Origin: Propionibacteriaceae bacterium
Lineage (GTDB): Bacteria > Actinomycetota > Actinomycetes > Propionibacteriales > Propionibacteriaceae
Direction: 5' to 3'
DNA: 64,000 bases
Assembly: GCA_031266665.1 (NCBI GenBank)
Contig: JAISAO010000106.1
Span: 24,374 to 88,373, forward strand
The notes beneath the pieces were generated by a model that was given only the letters and a program-made list of their open reading frames with translations, was not told the origin of the DNA and did not search any database. A program made the translations under genes and the position numbers. Positions 16,805 to 25,975 of the stretch are shown piece after piece. How positions within the stretch are numbered: position 1 is the first letter of the stretch; each line of letters starts with the position of its first letter.

Positions 16805-17518
16805 TCAGTCGTCCGGTTGGAAGACGACTGTGGCGCCTAGGGCGGTCAGGTGGTCGATCAGTTCGCGCAGGTTGACGAAACGGTCTCGGCGCAAGACGAT
16901 CTCCGACTGGTCGGCCAAGTTGGCCAGGTCTGGGCCCTGGCGGTCCAACAGGTGGCCGACGACGGCCAGGACCTGGTCCGGCCGCTGGCCCAGACGACGG
17001 ATCACGACCTGGCCGAAGAGATAGTCCCTAGCCTCGATGCCGACCACCGGGCGGCGCTCCAAGGCGTCGATGTCGTCGTTGTACCACGACCAGACGTCGC
17101 CCCAGACCTCGTCGTCGACGTCGACCCGCTGCTCCAGCCAGTCGGCCGCCTGGCGGGGGTCGGTCTCCAGGTCCTGGAGGCGTTCCAAGAGGTAGCCGAA
17201 GTCGGTCAGGCAGTCCGCCACCGGCAGCGCCTGCCACCGGCTTGACCCCCGGTAGGCGAAGTAGACCGGATAGTCGGGGGGTTCGTCGGCGTCGATGAAG
17301 AAGGGCTCGGCCCGCCGGTTGAGGCCCAAGACCCACCAGTTGGAGCGCCACTGGGACTCGCCGTCGCACAGGTTCGCGCCCGTGACATCGACCCGGAAAC
17401 CGATCTGGAGGTCTCCCAGGTCGGCCGGATCGGCGTAACAGTTGGGGAGTATGGCGTTGTCGAGCACGGGGGCCGCGTCGAGGAAGTCCGCCACCGCTGC
17501 CGGCGGATCCGTCTGCAA
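16805..17518 (-). CDS. SUKH/SMI1-KNR4-like protein of unknown function
   Basis: A 237-aa cytoplasmic protein with no signal peptide. The block WWVLGLNRRAEPFFIDADEPPDYPVYFAYRG, then F-rich FGYLLERL, resembles SMI1/KNR4 (SUKH) proteins, where acidic loops bind partner proteins and many members are immunity proteins of polymorphic toxins. The start is TTG 17518, supported by AAAGGAG eight bases upstream. No toxin gene is adjacent, so an orphan immunity role is only a possibility. It ends close to the MBL hydrolase gene in convergent orientation. Confidence 0.5.
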   Translation of the reverse strand: MQTDPPAAVADFLDAAPVLDNAILPNCYADPADLGDLQIGFRVDVTGANLCDGESQWRSNWWVLGLNRRAEPFFIDADEPPDYPVYFAYRGSSRWQALPVADCLTDFGYLLERLQDLETDPRQAADWLEQRVDVDDEVWGDVWSWYNDDIDALERRPVVGIEARDYLFGQVVIRRLGQRPDQVLAVVGHLLDRQGPDLANLADQSEIVLRRDRFVNLRELIDHLTALGATVVFQPDD

Positions 17519-17669
17519 AGCTCGACTCCTTTCACTGCTGCGGGCCAGCCGCCCGGTCTTCGGCCTCGACCGATGGGATGGGTTCCGGGCCAGGCCGTTG
17601 CGGTCCGGTCCGACCGACCGGGCCGTCTCCCATGGTATGCGAGACGGGCAAGTTCAGCGGGTCGATTCG

Positions 17670-17764
17670 GGAGGTTTATTCAGCCCAGATCCCGGATCGA
17701 ATTAAATGATGAGAGCCGACGGCGGGGTGGGCGGGACCCGCGCCGGCGTGGTGAATAAACCTCC
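17670..17764. repeat. 13-bp perfect inverted repeat flanking 69 bp
   Basis: GGAGGTTTATTCA at 17670-17682 returns as its exact reverse complement at 17752-17764. The element lies between the end of cysK (17778) and the start of the SUKH-like gene (17518), both on the - strand. The spacer holds no ORF. The core GGTTTATTC resembles GGTTAATTC in the larger inverted repeat at 55992-56156, so the two may be related small elements; alternatively this one is a large-loop terminator of cysK. Confidence 0.6.
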
Positions 17765-17777
17765 GGGAATGAGGTTT

Positions 17778-18716
17778 TCAGTCGGACGGTTGGTCGTACA
17801 GCGGGGTGGAGAAATAACGCTCGCCGGTGTCCGGCAAGATGGTGGCCACCAGTTTGCCGGGGCCGAGTTGGGCCGCCAGGCGCAGGGCGGCGGTGACGTT
17901 CGAGCCGCCCGAGACGCCCGCCAGCAGACCCTCCTCCCGGGCCAGTCGGCGGGCTGTGGTCATGGCCTCCTCGTCGCTGACCACGGCCACCTGGCTGTAG
18001 AGCGACTGGTCGAGGTTGTCCGGGATCAGGCCGTCGCCGATACCCATCTGCAGGTGGGAGGCGACCGGCCCGCCGGACAGGACGGCGGCCCGGCTGGGCT
18101 CGACCGCCCAGATAACGGTGGCGGGGTTGTGGCGGCGCAGCCTCCGGCCGATCCCGGTGAGGGTGCCGCCGGTGCCCACGCCGGCGCAGAAGCCGTCGAT
18201 CGGCCGCCCCACCTGTTCGACCAACTCCCGCCCGGTGGTGCTCTCGTGGATAGCCGGGTTGTCCGGGTTGGTGAACTGCTGGGGGACGTAGACCCTAGGA
18301 TCGGCGGCGGCCAGGGCCAAGGCGGTCTGCAGGCATTGGGCGATGCAGGCCCCGATGTCGCCCTGGTCGTGGATCGAGATGACCTGGGCGCCGTAGGCCT
18401 GGATCAGTTGGCGGCGCTCGGCCGAGACCGAGTCCGGCATGACGATGACACAACGCATCCCCCGCACCGCCGCCACCAGCGCCAGTCCGACGCCCTGGTT
18501 GCCGGAGGTGGGTTCGCAGATGATGGTGTCGGCTTTGATCCGGCCCCGCTTGATGGCTTGGTCGATCATGTGCCAGGCGCTGCGGGTCTTGATCGACCCG
18601 CCGACGTTGAGACCCTCCAGTTTGACCACCACCTCGGCCATGTCCGCGGTCACGAGTCGGTTGAGGCGCACCGTCGGGGTGCCGCCGACAGCGGCCAAGA
18701 CATCGTGGGCAATCAT
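17778..18716 (-). CDS. cysK: Cysteine synthase family (O-acetylserine sulfhydrylase-like)
   Basis: A 312-aa PLP enzyme from ATG 18716; the frame also allows a TTG 14 codons upstream, but that extension is not conserved. The PLP lysine is in GGSIKTR, the phosphate loop is GVGTGGTLTGIG, and EPTSGNQGVGLA matches the substrate-binding EPTSGNTGIGLA with a Gln in place of Thr. GDGLIPDNLD and the C-terminal SGGSNVTAAL are family features. Expected reaction: O-acetylserine (or a related activated serine) plus sulfide to cysteine. The Thr-to-Gln and Asp-to-Thr (KTR for KDR) changes leave room for a different substrate. No cysE gene is adjacent. Confidence 0.85.
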   Translation of the reverse strand: MIAHDVLAAVGGTPTVRLNRLVTADMAEVVVKLEGLNVGGSIKTRSAWHMIDQAIKRGRIKADTIICEPTSGNQGVGLALVAAVRGMRCVIVMPDSVSAERRQLIQAYGAQVISIHDQGDIGACIAQCLQTALALAAADPRVYVPQQFTNPDNPAIHESTTGRELVEQVGRPIDGFCAGVGTGGTLTGIGRRLRRHNPATVIWAVEPSRAAVLSGGPVASHLQMGIGDGLIPDNLDQSLYSQVAVVSDEEAMTTARRLAREEGLLAGVSGGSNVTAALRLAAQLGPGKLVATILPDTGERYFSTPLYDQPSD

Positions 18717-18922
18717 AGGTTCACTTTCAAAGCTGGCAACGCTGACGGACGGGGCCAAAGCTGATCGTCCGGAGGTTGACGGGGCTGAGGCTCTAGTCCA
18801 CTGTAGGCGAGGCGGGCAAATCTACCTGGCGGCGGCGGGCGACGGGTCGGCTGACAGCCAGCCCGTCGTGGCGTGATCGGTCGTGGGTCCGCTGGGCGGC
18901 GGGGAAATCGGTGGATCTGGGC

Positions 18923-19915
18923 TTAGTGCTCGTCGTGGTGGTCTCCGTGGGGGACGTGGCGATGGCCAAAGTGGAGGTAGTCGAGGTGGTCGCCGTGCTC
19001 GACCGCCGGATGGCCGCAGCCCGGGCCGTGGACGTGGTCCTGGTGCGACTCGGCCGCCCAGTGGTGGGGGATGGGCCTGGGGTCGGGGTCGTCCAGGCGG
19101 CGGTGGCGGCGGCGATGGGTCCAGGCGGAGACCGGCCAGGACAAGACGAAGACCGCGATGGCCAACAACACGATGGTGGCGCCGGGGGCCAGGTCGGCGT
19201 AGTAGGACGTCACCACGCCGCCCAGGGAGACCACCAGGCCCAGTCCCATGGCTCCGGCCAGGGAGGCGAAGAAGCCCCGGCAGAGGTTCTGGGCGGCGGC
19301 CACCGGCACCACCATCAAGGCGGAGACCAGCAGCAGGCCGACGGTGCGCATGGCCGTCGCCACCGTGACGGCGGCCAGCACGACGATGACGAAGTTGTAC
19401 AGCTTGACCGGCAGGCCGAGGGTCTTGGCGTAGTCCTCGTCGGCGCAGACGGCGAACAACGGGGCCGACCAGCCCAGGGCCACCACCAAGACGACCGCCG
19501 CCAGCGCCACCACCAGCTTGAGGTCGCCCGGCGACACCGTCACCAGGGAGCCGAAGAGGTAGCTTTGGAGGCCGCCGGCGCCTTGGCCGGCCAGGGAGGC
19601 CAGCAGCACCCCGGCCGCCAGTCCGCCGTAGAACAAGATGGCCAGGCCGATGTCGCCGCTGGCCCGGCCCCGCTGGCGCAGCAATTCGATCAGGGCCGCC
19701 CCGCCGACACAGGCTCCGACGGCCCAGGGCAGGGGGGCGGAGCCGGTGGCCAGGGCCAGGCCGACGCCGGCGATGGCGACGTGGCCCAAACCGTCGCCCA
19801 GCAGGGACAGGCGGCGCTGGACGATGTAGGTGCCGATGGCCGGCGCGGTCAGGCCGGCCAGGGCGGCGGCCACCAGGGCGCGGCGCATGAAGGCCAGGTT
19901 CAGCAGTTCGATCAT
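18923..19915 (-). CDS. znuB: Zinc/manganese ABC transporter permease
   Basis: A 330-aa integral membrane permease of the ABC-3 family, with about eight hydrophobic segments (GLTAPAIGTYIVQRRLSLLGDGLGHVAIAGVGLA is the conserved first block). ATG 19915 has GGGAGAGG just upstream; an earlier in-frame codon adds 16 non-conserved residues. The tail from about residue 265 is His-rich (HRRRHRR, HHWAAESHQDHVHGPGCGH, HFGHRHVPHGDHHDEH), a likely cytoplasmic metal-binding extension not present in E. coli ZnuB. It is third in the order znuA-znuC-znuB. Confidence 0.9.
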   Translation of the reverse strand: MIELLNLAFMRRALVAAALAGLTAPAIGTYIVQRRLSLLGDGLGHVAIAGVGLALATGSAPLPWAVGACVGGAALIELLRQRGRASGDIGLAILFYGGLAAGVLLASLAGQGAGGLQSYLFGSLVTVSPGDLKLVVALAAVVLVVALGWSAPLFAVCADEDYAKTLGLPVKLYNFVIVVLAAVTVATAMRTVGLLLVSALMVVPVAAAQNLCRGFFASLAGAMGLGLVVSLGGVVTSYYADLAPGATIVLLAIAVFVLSWPVSAWTHRRRHRRLDDPDPRPIPHHWAAESHQDHVHGPGCGHPAVEHGDHLDYLHFGHRHVPHGDHHDEH

Positions 19916-19993
19916 GGCCTCTCCCGCCTCATCGTTTCCCCCGCCCCATGCCGCCTCCGCCACATCGCCGCCCCGCCCGTCGTCGTAGCGCCA

Positions 19994-20854
19994 TCATCGC
20001 TCCCAATGCGGCCCCAGGCCGGTCATCAGACCCGCCGCCCGAGGCGGGGCCTCTAACTCGTGGCCCCAGTGGGTCTCGGGGTCGGTCGGCAGGGGACCGT
20101 CGTGGACCACGCGGCCGTCGCGCAGGACGACCGCCCGGTCGATCAGCGGGGCCAGGGCCTCGGTCTCGTGCAAGACCACCAAGATGGCGCCGCCCCGCTC
20201 CCGGAAGCCGGCCAGGACATCGCGGATCAGGCCCTGGTGGGCCAGGTCGACGCCGGCCAGCGGCTCGTCCAAGACCAGCAGATCGGGTTGTTGGGCCAGG
20301 GCGCGGGCGATCAGGGCGCGACGCTGCTGGCCGCCGGACAAGTGGATGAAGAGTTCCTTGGCCTGGGCGGTCAGGCCGACCTGGTCCAAGGCTTGGGCCA
20401 CCACCTGGCGGGCGTGGCGGCGGTGCAGCCAACTGGTGACGCCCCAGACGGCGTCGTGGCGGTGGGCCAGGGCGCCGGTGCGGACGACCTCGGCCAAGGT
20501 GGTGGCGTGGAGCGAGATGGCGACCTGCTGGGGGACGTAACCGATGCGCCACCAACTGTGGAAGCCGTCGCGGCGGCTCATCCCGGAGCGGACCGCCGGG
20601 GCGCCGAAGAGGCGGATGGCGCCCGCTTGGTGGGGTGTCAGGCCCAATAGCGCCCGGACCAGGGTTGTCTTGCCGGAGCCGTTATTGCCCAGCAGGGCCA
20701 CCGCTTGGCCGGCCGGCACCGTCAACCAGACCTGGCGCAGGACCGGCAGGCCGTCCAGGCTGACGCCCAGGTCTTGGATCTCGACCAAGTCCGGGGTGCT
20801 ATCCCCGTCGGTCTCCCCGGCGGCGGGGTCGGCCGTCCGGCCGCTCAAGAGCAT
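19994..20854 (-). CDS. znuC: Zinc/manganese ABC transporter ATPase
   Basis: A 286-aa ATPase energising ZnuB. Walker A GNNGSGKTT, Q-loop PQQ, signature LSGGQQRRALIARAL, Walker B LLVLDEP and H-loop LHE are all present. The start ATG 20854 overlaps the end of znuA by 10 bases, implying translational coupling. A gap of 78 bases separates it from znuB. Confidence 0.93.
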   Translation of the reverse strand: MLLSGRTADPAAGETDGDSTPDLVEIQDLGVSLDGLPVLRQVWLTVPAGQAVALLGNNGSGKTTLVRALLGLTPHQAGAIRLFGAPAVRSGMSRRDGFHSWWRIGYVPQQVAISLHATTLAEVVRTGALAHRHDAVWGVTSWLHRRHARQVVAQALDQVGLTAQAKELFIHLSGGQQRRALIARALAQQPDLLVLDEPLAGVDLAHQGLIRDVLAGFRERGGAILVVLHETEALAPLIDRAVVLRDGRVVHDGPLPTDPETHWGHELEAPPRAAGLMTGLGPHWER

Positions 20855-21771
20855 TGGTTGGCCTGCCGCAGGGCCTCTAGATTGGCGCGCATCAGGCCAA
20901 CATAGTCGTCCGCCTGCGACTGGTCGCTCAACCCCTCGATGGGGTCGAGCACGGCCGTCCTCAGTCCCAGGTCACTGGCGATGGCGTCGGCCAGGGCGGG
21001 GGAGGCCAGGACCTCGAAGAAGATGGTGGTGACGCCGTGCTGGGTGGCCAAGGCTTGGACGGCCGCCACCCGGGCCGGGCTGGGCTCGGCGTCGGGCGAC
21101 AGGCCGGCGATCGGGACCTGGGTCAGGCCGTAGCGGTCGGCCAGGTAGCCGAAGGCGGCGTGGGAGGTGATGAAGACCTGGCGGGCGCAGTCGGCCAAGC
21201 CGTCGGCGTACTGCTGGTCCAACGCGGCCAGGCTGGCCCGCAGTCGGCCGGCGCCGCTCTGATAGGCCTCGGCGTGGTCGGGGTCGGCTTGGGCCAGGGC
21301 CTCGGCGGTGGCGGTGGCGATGTCCGCCATGCGCTCGGGGTCGAGCCAGACGTGGGGATCGGTCCCCATGGCCTCGCCCTGCTCGTCGTGGCCGGGGAGC
21401 AACGCCACCGCCTGGGAGACATCGACCACGGCTAGGCCGTCGCCGGCTTGGGCCACGGCCTCGTCCACGGCCGACTGCAACTCGGGCAGGTAGACCACCA
21501 GGTCGGCCCGGCCGACGGCCGCCACCTGGCCCGGGGTCAGCTCGAGGTCGTGCGGCTCGGCCCCCGGCTGGGTCAGATTGGTCACCGCCACCAGGTCGCC
21601 GCCCACCTCTTGGACCAAGAACTGGAAGGGGTAGAGGCCGACCACCACGTTGACGGCGGCCTCATCGGCGGGCGCGGCGTCGTCGTCGGAACAGGCGGTC
21701 AGAGCGGTCAGAGCGACCAGGGGGGCCAGGAGGGGCCAGGCGAGGCGGGCGACGGAATGCTTAAATGACAT
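20845..21771 (-). CDS. znuA: Zinc/manganese substrate-binding lipoprotein
   Basis: A 308-aa periplasmic-type binding protein of the ABC metal class. The signal peptide ends in a lipobox, LTALTACS, for lipid anchoring. Metal ligands typical of the family are visible: H in GAEPHDLEL, H in TDPHVWLDP, H in FITSHAAFGYLA and the late D in TAVLDPIEG. Only a short His/acidic loop (LPGHDEQGEAMGTD) is present. ATG 21771 is preferred; earlier in-frame starts (ATG 21780, TTG 21786) would lie inside the regulator box. Confidence 0.92.
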   Translation of the reverse strand: MSFKHSVARLAWPLLAPLVALTALTACSDDDAAPADEAAVNVVVGLYPFQFLVQEVGGDLVAVTNLTQPGAEPHDLELTPGQVAAVGRADLVVYLPELQSAVDEAVAQAGDGLAVVDVSQAVALLPGHDEQGEAMGTDPHVWLDPERMADIATATAEALAQADPDHAEAYQSGAGRLRASLAALDQQYADGLADCARQVFITSHAAFGYLADRYGLTQVPIAGLSPDAEPSPARVAAVQALATQHGVTTIFFEVLASPALADAIASDLGLRTAVLDPIEGLSDQSQADDYVGLMRANLEALRQANQCS

Positions 21772-21795
21772 GAGAATCATTATCAATTAATTATA
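21771..21795 (-). promoter_or_regulatory. Zur/Fur-type operator overlapping znuA promoter and start
   Basis: On the - strand TGATAATGATTCTCA (21771-21785) has the symmetric form TGAnAATnATTnTCA expected for Zur/Fur family repressors. TATAAT (21790-21795) directly upstream is a good -10 box, so the repressor would sit over the transcription start. The operator also touches the first base of the ATG, implying a very short or absent 5' leader. In context (znuACB) zinc repression by Zur is the natural reading. Confidence 0.75.
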
Positions 21796-21937
21796 CGAGG
21801 CTGTCAATCGCGCCGGCCAGCTGTCAATCGCGTCGGCTGATGGGGCGGCTTCGACTAATCTTGGCCCGGCGGGCCGACCAGGACGGTCCGCGGGGCGTCG
21901 GCCCCAACTCTCCAGCGCTGACAAGGAGCCTGATCGC

Positions 21938-23314
21938 ATGGCCAGCCCGCTCGACAAAGTCATCACCTTGGCCAAGGACCTCGGTTTCGTCTTCCCCTGC
22001 GGCGAGATCTACGGCGGCACTCGGGCGGCCTGGGACTACGGCCCCCTGGGGGTGGAGCTGAAGGAGAACATCAAGCGGCAGTGGTGGCGCTCGGTGGTGA
22101 CCAGCCGCGACGACGTGGTGGGGCTGGACTCGTCGGTCATCCTGCCGCGCCAGGTGTGGGTGGCCTCGGGCCACGTCGGCGTCTTCTCCGATCCCTTGAC
22201 CGAGTGCCTGAACTGCCACAAACGTTTCCGGGCCGACAGCTTGGCGGAGGACTTCGAGGCCCGCAAGGGGCGTCCGCCGACCGGCCCGGAGGAGATCCCC
22301 TGTCCCGACTGCGGGGCGCGCGGCGAGTGGACGCCGCCGCGTGATTTCAACATGATGTTGAAGACCTATCTGGGGCCGGTGGAGGACGAGTCCGGGCTGC
22401 ACTACCTCCGCCCCGAGACGGCCCAGGGCATCTTCATCAACTTCCACCAGGTCTCCCGTGTGATGCGCCTGAAGCCGCCCTTCGGCATCGGCCAGACCGG
22501 CAAGAGCTTCCGCAACGAGATCACCCCCGGCAACTTCATCTTCCGCACCCGGGAGTTCGAGCAGATGGAGATGGAGTTCTTCGTCCCGCCCGGCACGGAC
22601 GAGGACTGGCACCAGTACTGGATCGACCAACGCACCGACTGGTACGTCGGCCTGGGCATCGACCGCGACCACCTGCGCCATTACGAGCACCCCAAAGAGA
22701 AATTGTCGCACTACTCCAAGCGGACGGTCGACATCGAGTACCGCTTCGGTTTCGCCGGCAACCAGTGGGGCGAGTTGGAGGGCATCGCCAACCGGACCGA
22801 CTTCGACCTCAGCACCCACACGGCCCACTCCGGTCAAAACCTGCGTTTCCACGACGCGGCCACCGGCGAGGACTACTTCCCCTACGTCATCGAGCCGGCG
22901 GCCGGGCTGACCCGCTCCCTGATGGCCTTCCTGGTCGACGCCTACCACGAGGACCAGGCCCCCAACACCAAGGGTGGTTTCGACACCCGGGTGGTGCTGC
23001 GGCTCGACCCTCGGCTGGCGCCGGTCAAGGTGGCGGTGCTGCCGCTGTCGCGCCACGAGTCCTTGTCGCCCAAGGCGCGCGACCTGGCGGGGGAGTTGCG
23101 CCAATTCTGGAACGTCGATTTCGACGACGCCCGGGCCATCGGCCGGCGCTACCGCCGCCAGGACCAGATCGGCACGCCCTACTGTGTGACGGTCGATTTC
23201 GACACCTTGGAGGACCAGGCCGTGACCATCCGGGAGCGCGACTCGATGGTCCAAGAGCGGGTCGCCCTGTCCCAGGTCCGCGACTGGCTGGCCACCCGCC
23301 TGGTCGGTTGCTGA
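21938..23314 (+). CDS. glyS: Glycyl-tRNA synthetase, homodimeric type
   Basis: A 458-aa class II synthetase charging tRNA-Gly. Motif 1 region [24 protein letters not shown], motif 2 ([28 protein letters not shown] region) and motif 3 ([10 protein letters not shown]) are clear. A zinc-type CLNCHKRF ... [10 protein letters not shown] pair lies at about residues 88-130. The C-terminal anticodon-binding domain begins near VAVLPL. ATG 21938 follows a 'GACAAGGAG' SD. It is divergent from znuA. Confidence 0.97.
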   Translation: MASPLDKVITLAKDLGFVFPCGEIYGGTRAAWDYGPLGVELKENIKRQWWRSVVTSRDDVVGLDSSVILPRQVWVASGHVGVFSDPLTECLNCHKRFRADSLAEDFEARKGRPPTGPEEIPCPDCGARGEWTPPRDFNMMLKTYLGPVEDESGLHYLRPETAQGIFINFHQVSRVMRLKPPFGIGQTGKSFRNEITPGNFIFRTREFEQMEMEFFVPPGTDEDWHQYWIDQRTDWYVGLGIDRDHLRHYEHPKEKLSHYSKRTVDIEYRFGFAGNQWGELEGIANRTDFDLSTHTAHSGQNLRFHDAATGEDYFPYVIEPAAGLTRSLMAFLVDAYHEDQAPNTKGGFDTRVVLRLDPRLAPVKVAVLPLSRHESLSPKARDLAGELRQFWNVDFDDARAIGRRYRRQDQIGTPYCVTVDFDTLEDQAVTIRERDSMVQERVALSQVRDWLATRLVGC

Positions 23315-23394
23315 GCGCCGGGACGACCCCGGACCGGCCGGTTGGCGCCGATGGGCTGGCTGGCCGGGACGGTCCGGCCAGCCGTGGCGGTCCG

Positions 23395-24879
23395 GTGGGA
23401 TCGAGCGGTCCGGCAACCCCGAACAGACTGTCGGACCACGCCTGGCAGGCGGGTCGGGAACGGTCGGACGACTGGTCTTCAGCGCCCGCCGCCGGGCCAC
23501 TGTCGGCTGGTCCCGCCGCTGACCGCCCTGGCCCCGGGCTGCGGCTGGGGCGGATCGCATTGCCCGTCCCACTGGTCCTGGCGCCGATGGCCGGGGTGAC
23601 CAATTCGGCTTTCCGGCGGCTGTGCCGCGAGCAGGCCGAGCTGGGCGCCCCCGATGTCAAACCGGCCGGGTTGTTCGTCTGCGAGATGGTGACGGCGGCC
23701 GGGCTGGCGGCCGGTGTGCCTGGGGCGCTGGCCCGGCTCAAACCGGACCCGGGCGACCGGCTGCGCTCGGTCCAGCTGCACGGCCTCGACCCGGCGCTGG
23801 TGGCCCAGGCGGTGACGGTCTGCGGCCGGCTCGGCGTCGATCACGTCGACCTCAACTTCGGCTGCCCCGTGCCCAAGGTGACGCGCAAAGGCGGCGGCGG
23901 GGCGCTGCCCTGGAAGTTGGACCGCTTGGCCGCCATCTTGGAGGCCGCCGTCACAGCCGGCCAGCGGTTCGAGTTGCCGGTCACGGTCAAGACCCGGCTC
24001 GGCCTGGACGACGACCACGAGACCTTCCTCGACGTCGCCCGGCTGGCCCAGGAGACCGGCGTGGCCGCCATCACCTTGCACGCCCGGACGGTGGCCCAGT
24101 ATTACGGCGGTCGGGCCGACTGGTCCCGGATCGCCCAACTGGTCCAGATCGTGACCATCCCGGTGTTGGGCAACGGCGATGTCTGGGAGGCCGTCGACTC
24201 CGTGAGCATGATCCGCCAAACCGGCTGCGCCGGCGTGGTCATCGGCCGCGGCTGCTTGGGCCGGCCCTGGCTCTTCCACGACCTGGCCCGGGCCTTGGGG
24301 CCGGCGGCGAGCGGCGCCACGGGATCGGGCGTGGACTGCGCGCCAGAGCCGACGGTTGGAGTCCCGTCGTGGTCTGGGTCGGACGGCGCCCTGTGGTCGG
24401 GGACGGATGGCGGTCGTGGGCCGTGTTCGGAATCGACTGTCGGCGTCAGTCCGTCGTGGTCGGGGACGGGCGGCGTCCAAGCGTCGGGGTCAATGAAGGC
24501 CGTCGCCCCGGGGGGGCCGGAGCGCTGCGGCCCCAGTTTGGGGGAAGTGGTCGACCTGGTGCGCCGCCACGCCCAACTGCTGGTAGAGCACTTCGGCGAC
24601 GAGCGCCACGGCCTGTCCGACCTGCGCAAACACCTGGCCTGGTACTTCAAGGGTTTCCCGGTGGGCGGCGAACGGCGCCTGGCCCTGTCCTCGGTCTCAT
24701 CCTTGGCCGAGTTGGAGCGGCTGACCGCCGATCTGGACCGCGATCTGCCCTATCCGCCGGCCGCCCAGGACGCCCCCCGGGGGCGGCAGGGGCTGCCCCG
24801 GGCCAAACTGGCCCTGCCCCAGGGCTGGCTCGACTCGCGCACCCTGGACGGCCCGCTGGAGGCGGTCGGCGGCGGTTGA
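23395..24879 (+). CDS. dus: tRNA-dihydrouridine synthase with low-complexity insertion
   Basis: Flavin-dependent reduction of uridine to dihydrouridine in tRNA. PVPLVLAPMAGVTNSAFRRL is the conserved FMN-binding start, FGCPVPKVTRKGGG holds the catalytic Cys, ITLHARTVAQYYGGRADW and GNGDVWEA follow, and RGCLGRPWLF closes the FMN site. Residues ~303-378 (24300-24530) are a Gly/Ser/Trp-rich insertion absent from normal Dus, after which the helical domain resumes (LRKHLAWYFKGFPVGGERR). The start is uncertain: GTG 23395 is the first plausible one after glyS; the conserved part begins about 50 residues later. The C-terminus QGWLDSRTLDGPLEAVGGG recurs as two stray copies at 29.5 and 31.3 kb. Confidence 0.88.
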   Translation: MGSSGPATPNRLSDHAWQAGRERSDDWSSAPAAGPLSAGPAADRPGPGLRLGRIALPVPLVLAPMAGVTNSAFRRLCREQAELGAPDVKPAGLFVCEMVTAAGLAAGVPGALARLKPDPGDRLRSVQLHGLDPALVAQAVTVCGRLGVDHVDLNFGCPVPKVTRKGGGGALPWKLDRLAAILEAAVTAGQRFELPVTVKTRLGLDDDHETFLDVARLAQETGVAAITLHARTVAQYYGGRADWSRIAQLVQIVTIPVLGNGDVWEAVDSVSMIRQTGCAGVVIGRGCLGRPWLFHDLARALGPAASGATGSGVDCAPEPTVGVPSWSGSDGALWSGTDGGRGPCSESTVGVSPSWSGTGGVQASGSMKAVAPGGPERCGPSLGEVVDLVRRHAQLLVEHFGDERHGLSDLRKHLAWYFKGFPVGGERRLALSSVSSLAELERLTADLDRDLPYPPAAQDAPRGRQGLPRAKLALPQGWLDSRTLDGPLEAVGGG

Positions 24880-24940
24880 GCCGACGGCCGAGGGGAGTGT
24901 TAACGGCCAGTTGGCAACGCCCGCAATGACGTTGACCCGT

Positions 24941-24965
24941 GTCATCCCGGACTTGATCCGGGATC
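24941..24965. repeat. Short palindromic intergenic motif
   Basis: TCCCGGA and TCCGGGA pair across a 5-base loop inside a 25-base block beginning GTCATCCCGG. This block resembles an intergenic palindrome dispersed in many bacterial genomes, best known from proteobacteria. Only one copy was noticed here. It lies downstream of dus and just before a stronger hairpin. Confidence 0.4.
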
Positions 24966-25009
24966 TGGGTCAGACTGTGAACAAGCCTCAGAGACCGTTG
25001 GCGTCTCTA

Positions 25010-25049
25010 GACCCGGGCGTGGTTGTCCTGAGACGACCACGCCCGGGTC
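25010..25049. terminator. Strong hairpin between dus and the lipoprotein gene
   Basis: A 14-bp perfect stem, GACCCGGGCGTGGT (25010-25023) with its exact complement at 25036-25049, and a 12-base loop. It separates convergent genes ending at 24879 (+) and 25052 (-), and is a likely bidirectional terminator despite lacking a T-run. Confidence 0.7.
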
Positions 25050-25051
25050 GG

Positions 25052-25975
25052 TCAGGTCGGCGGGCCTCCCTCCGTGGGGCCAATGACGACCTGACCGGCC
25101 ACTTCGTAGATGGTCTCCATCATTCGGATCAGGCGTTGCTCGTCCGGGTCGGGGGTGGTGGGGAAGGCCTCCCAATCGCCGTCGAAGCCGGGACGGTCAA
25201 AGCCTATGGTGGGCCAGATCTCAGTCGCGGGCGTCTCGCCGGTCCAGGGCTCCATCGGGCAGCTGTCCAGCAGTTGGCGCAACTGTTCCTCGGTCATGGT
25301 GTCGGGCAGCAAGACTATCGGCGGGGTGTCGCCGGTCGCGGGTTTGGGGTCGGCCGTCTGGGGCCAGCCGGACTGGCGGGCGCAGGCCGCCCAGTCCAGG
25401 GAGGCGGCCATCATGTCGTTCAACTGCTCCGGGTCGATGCCGGTGGTTTGGCCGGAGGCCGCCGCCTCGTCGTAAAGGCTGACGTCGTGGCAATGTTGAT
25501 AGTCTTCTGAGCGGTCGGCCCCGTTGACGGCCAATCGGTAGGCGGTGTCGGCGGCGTCGAAGGCGCTCAGGGTGGCTGAGTCCACCGTCCGGCTCGAGCC
25601 GCCGGTCCCGTCCGGCCTCTGATAAATAAAAGTGTCGGTGTCGCTGAAATCCAATTCCAACAAGCCCCAGCCGGTGTTGTCCCCCAGCCAGGCGATGGGC
25701 AGGCCGGCCGCCGTCATGCAAGCCTGGTACTCCGCCGCCGGGTCTGCCACCGTCGGTGACGGGCTCGACCCGCCGCCGACCTGGGGCAGGCTGTGGTCCT
25801 GACCGGCGCAACCGGCCAAGACCGACAGGCCGGCCCAGACCACGGCCACGGCCGCCCAGCCGCGCCGATGCCAGCCCGGCTCCGGCCTGTTCTGCCAAAA
25901 TATTTCTTGTCTGTCTGCCCGCTTTTGTCCGCTGCTGCGACTCCGCTGGGCGGTCGGCCGTCGGCCGTCGGTCAT
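25052..25975 (-). CDS. Hypothetical lipoprotein of the bacteriocin locus
   Basis: A 307-aa protein. After about 35 charged residues comes a hydrophobic segment ending in the lipobox LSVLAGCAG, so it should be exported and lipid-anchored. The rest is soluble and acidic with cysteines in YQACMTAAG, YQHCHDVSL, DWAACARQSGW and LLDSCPMEPW, which may form disulfides. No family is recognised. Its ATG overlaps the ATPase stop (ATGA, 25972-25975), so it is translationally coupled to the transporter. Being last in a bacteriocin operon it is a candidate immunity or accessory protein, by position only. Confidence 0.7.
   Translation of the reverse strand: MTDGRRPTAQRSRSSGQKRADRQEIFWQNRPEPGWHRRGWAAVAVVWAGLSVLAGCAGQDHSLPQVGGGSSPSPTVADPAAEYQACMTAAGLPIAWLGDNTGWGLLELDFSDTDTFIYQRPDGTGGSSRTVDSATLSAFDAADTAYRLAVNGADRSEDYQHCHDVSLYDEAAASGQTTGIDPEQLNDMMAASLDWAACARQSGWPQTADPKPATGDTPPIVLLPDTMTEEQLRQLLDSCPMEPWTGETPATEIWPTIGFDRPGFDGDWEAFPTTPDPDEQRLIRMMETIYEVAGQVVIGPTEGGPPT

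Noticed and set aside
21824..23572. A 582-codon open frame antisense to glyS
   Set aside because: The same GC-bias artefact; glyS has all class II synthetase motifs on the opposite strand.
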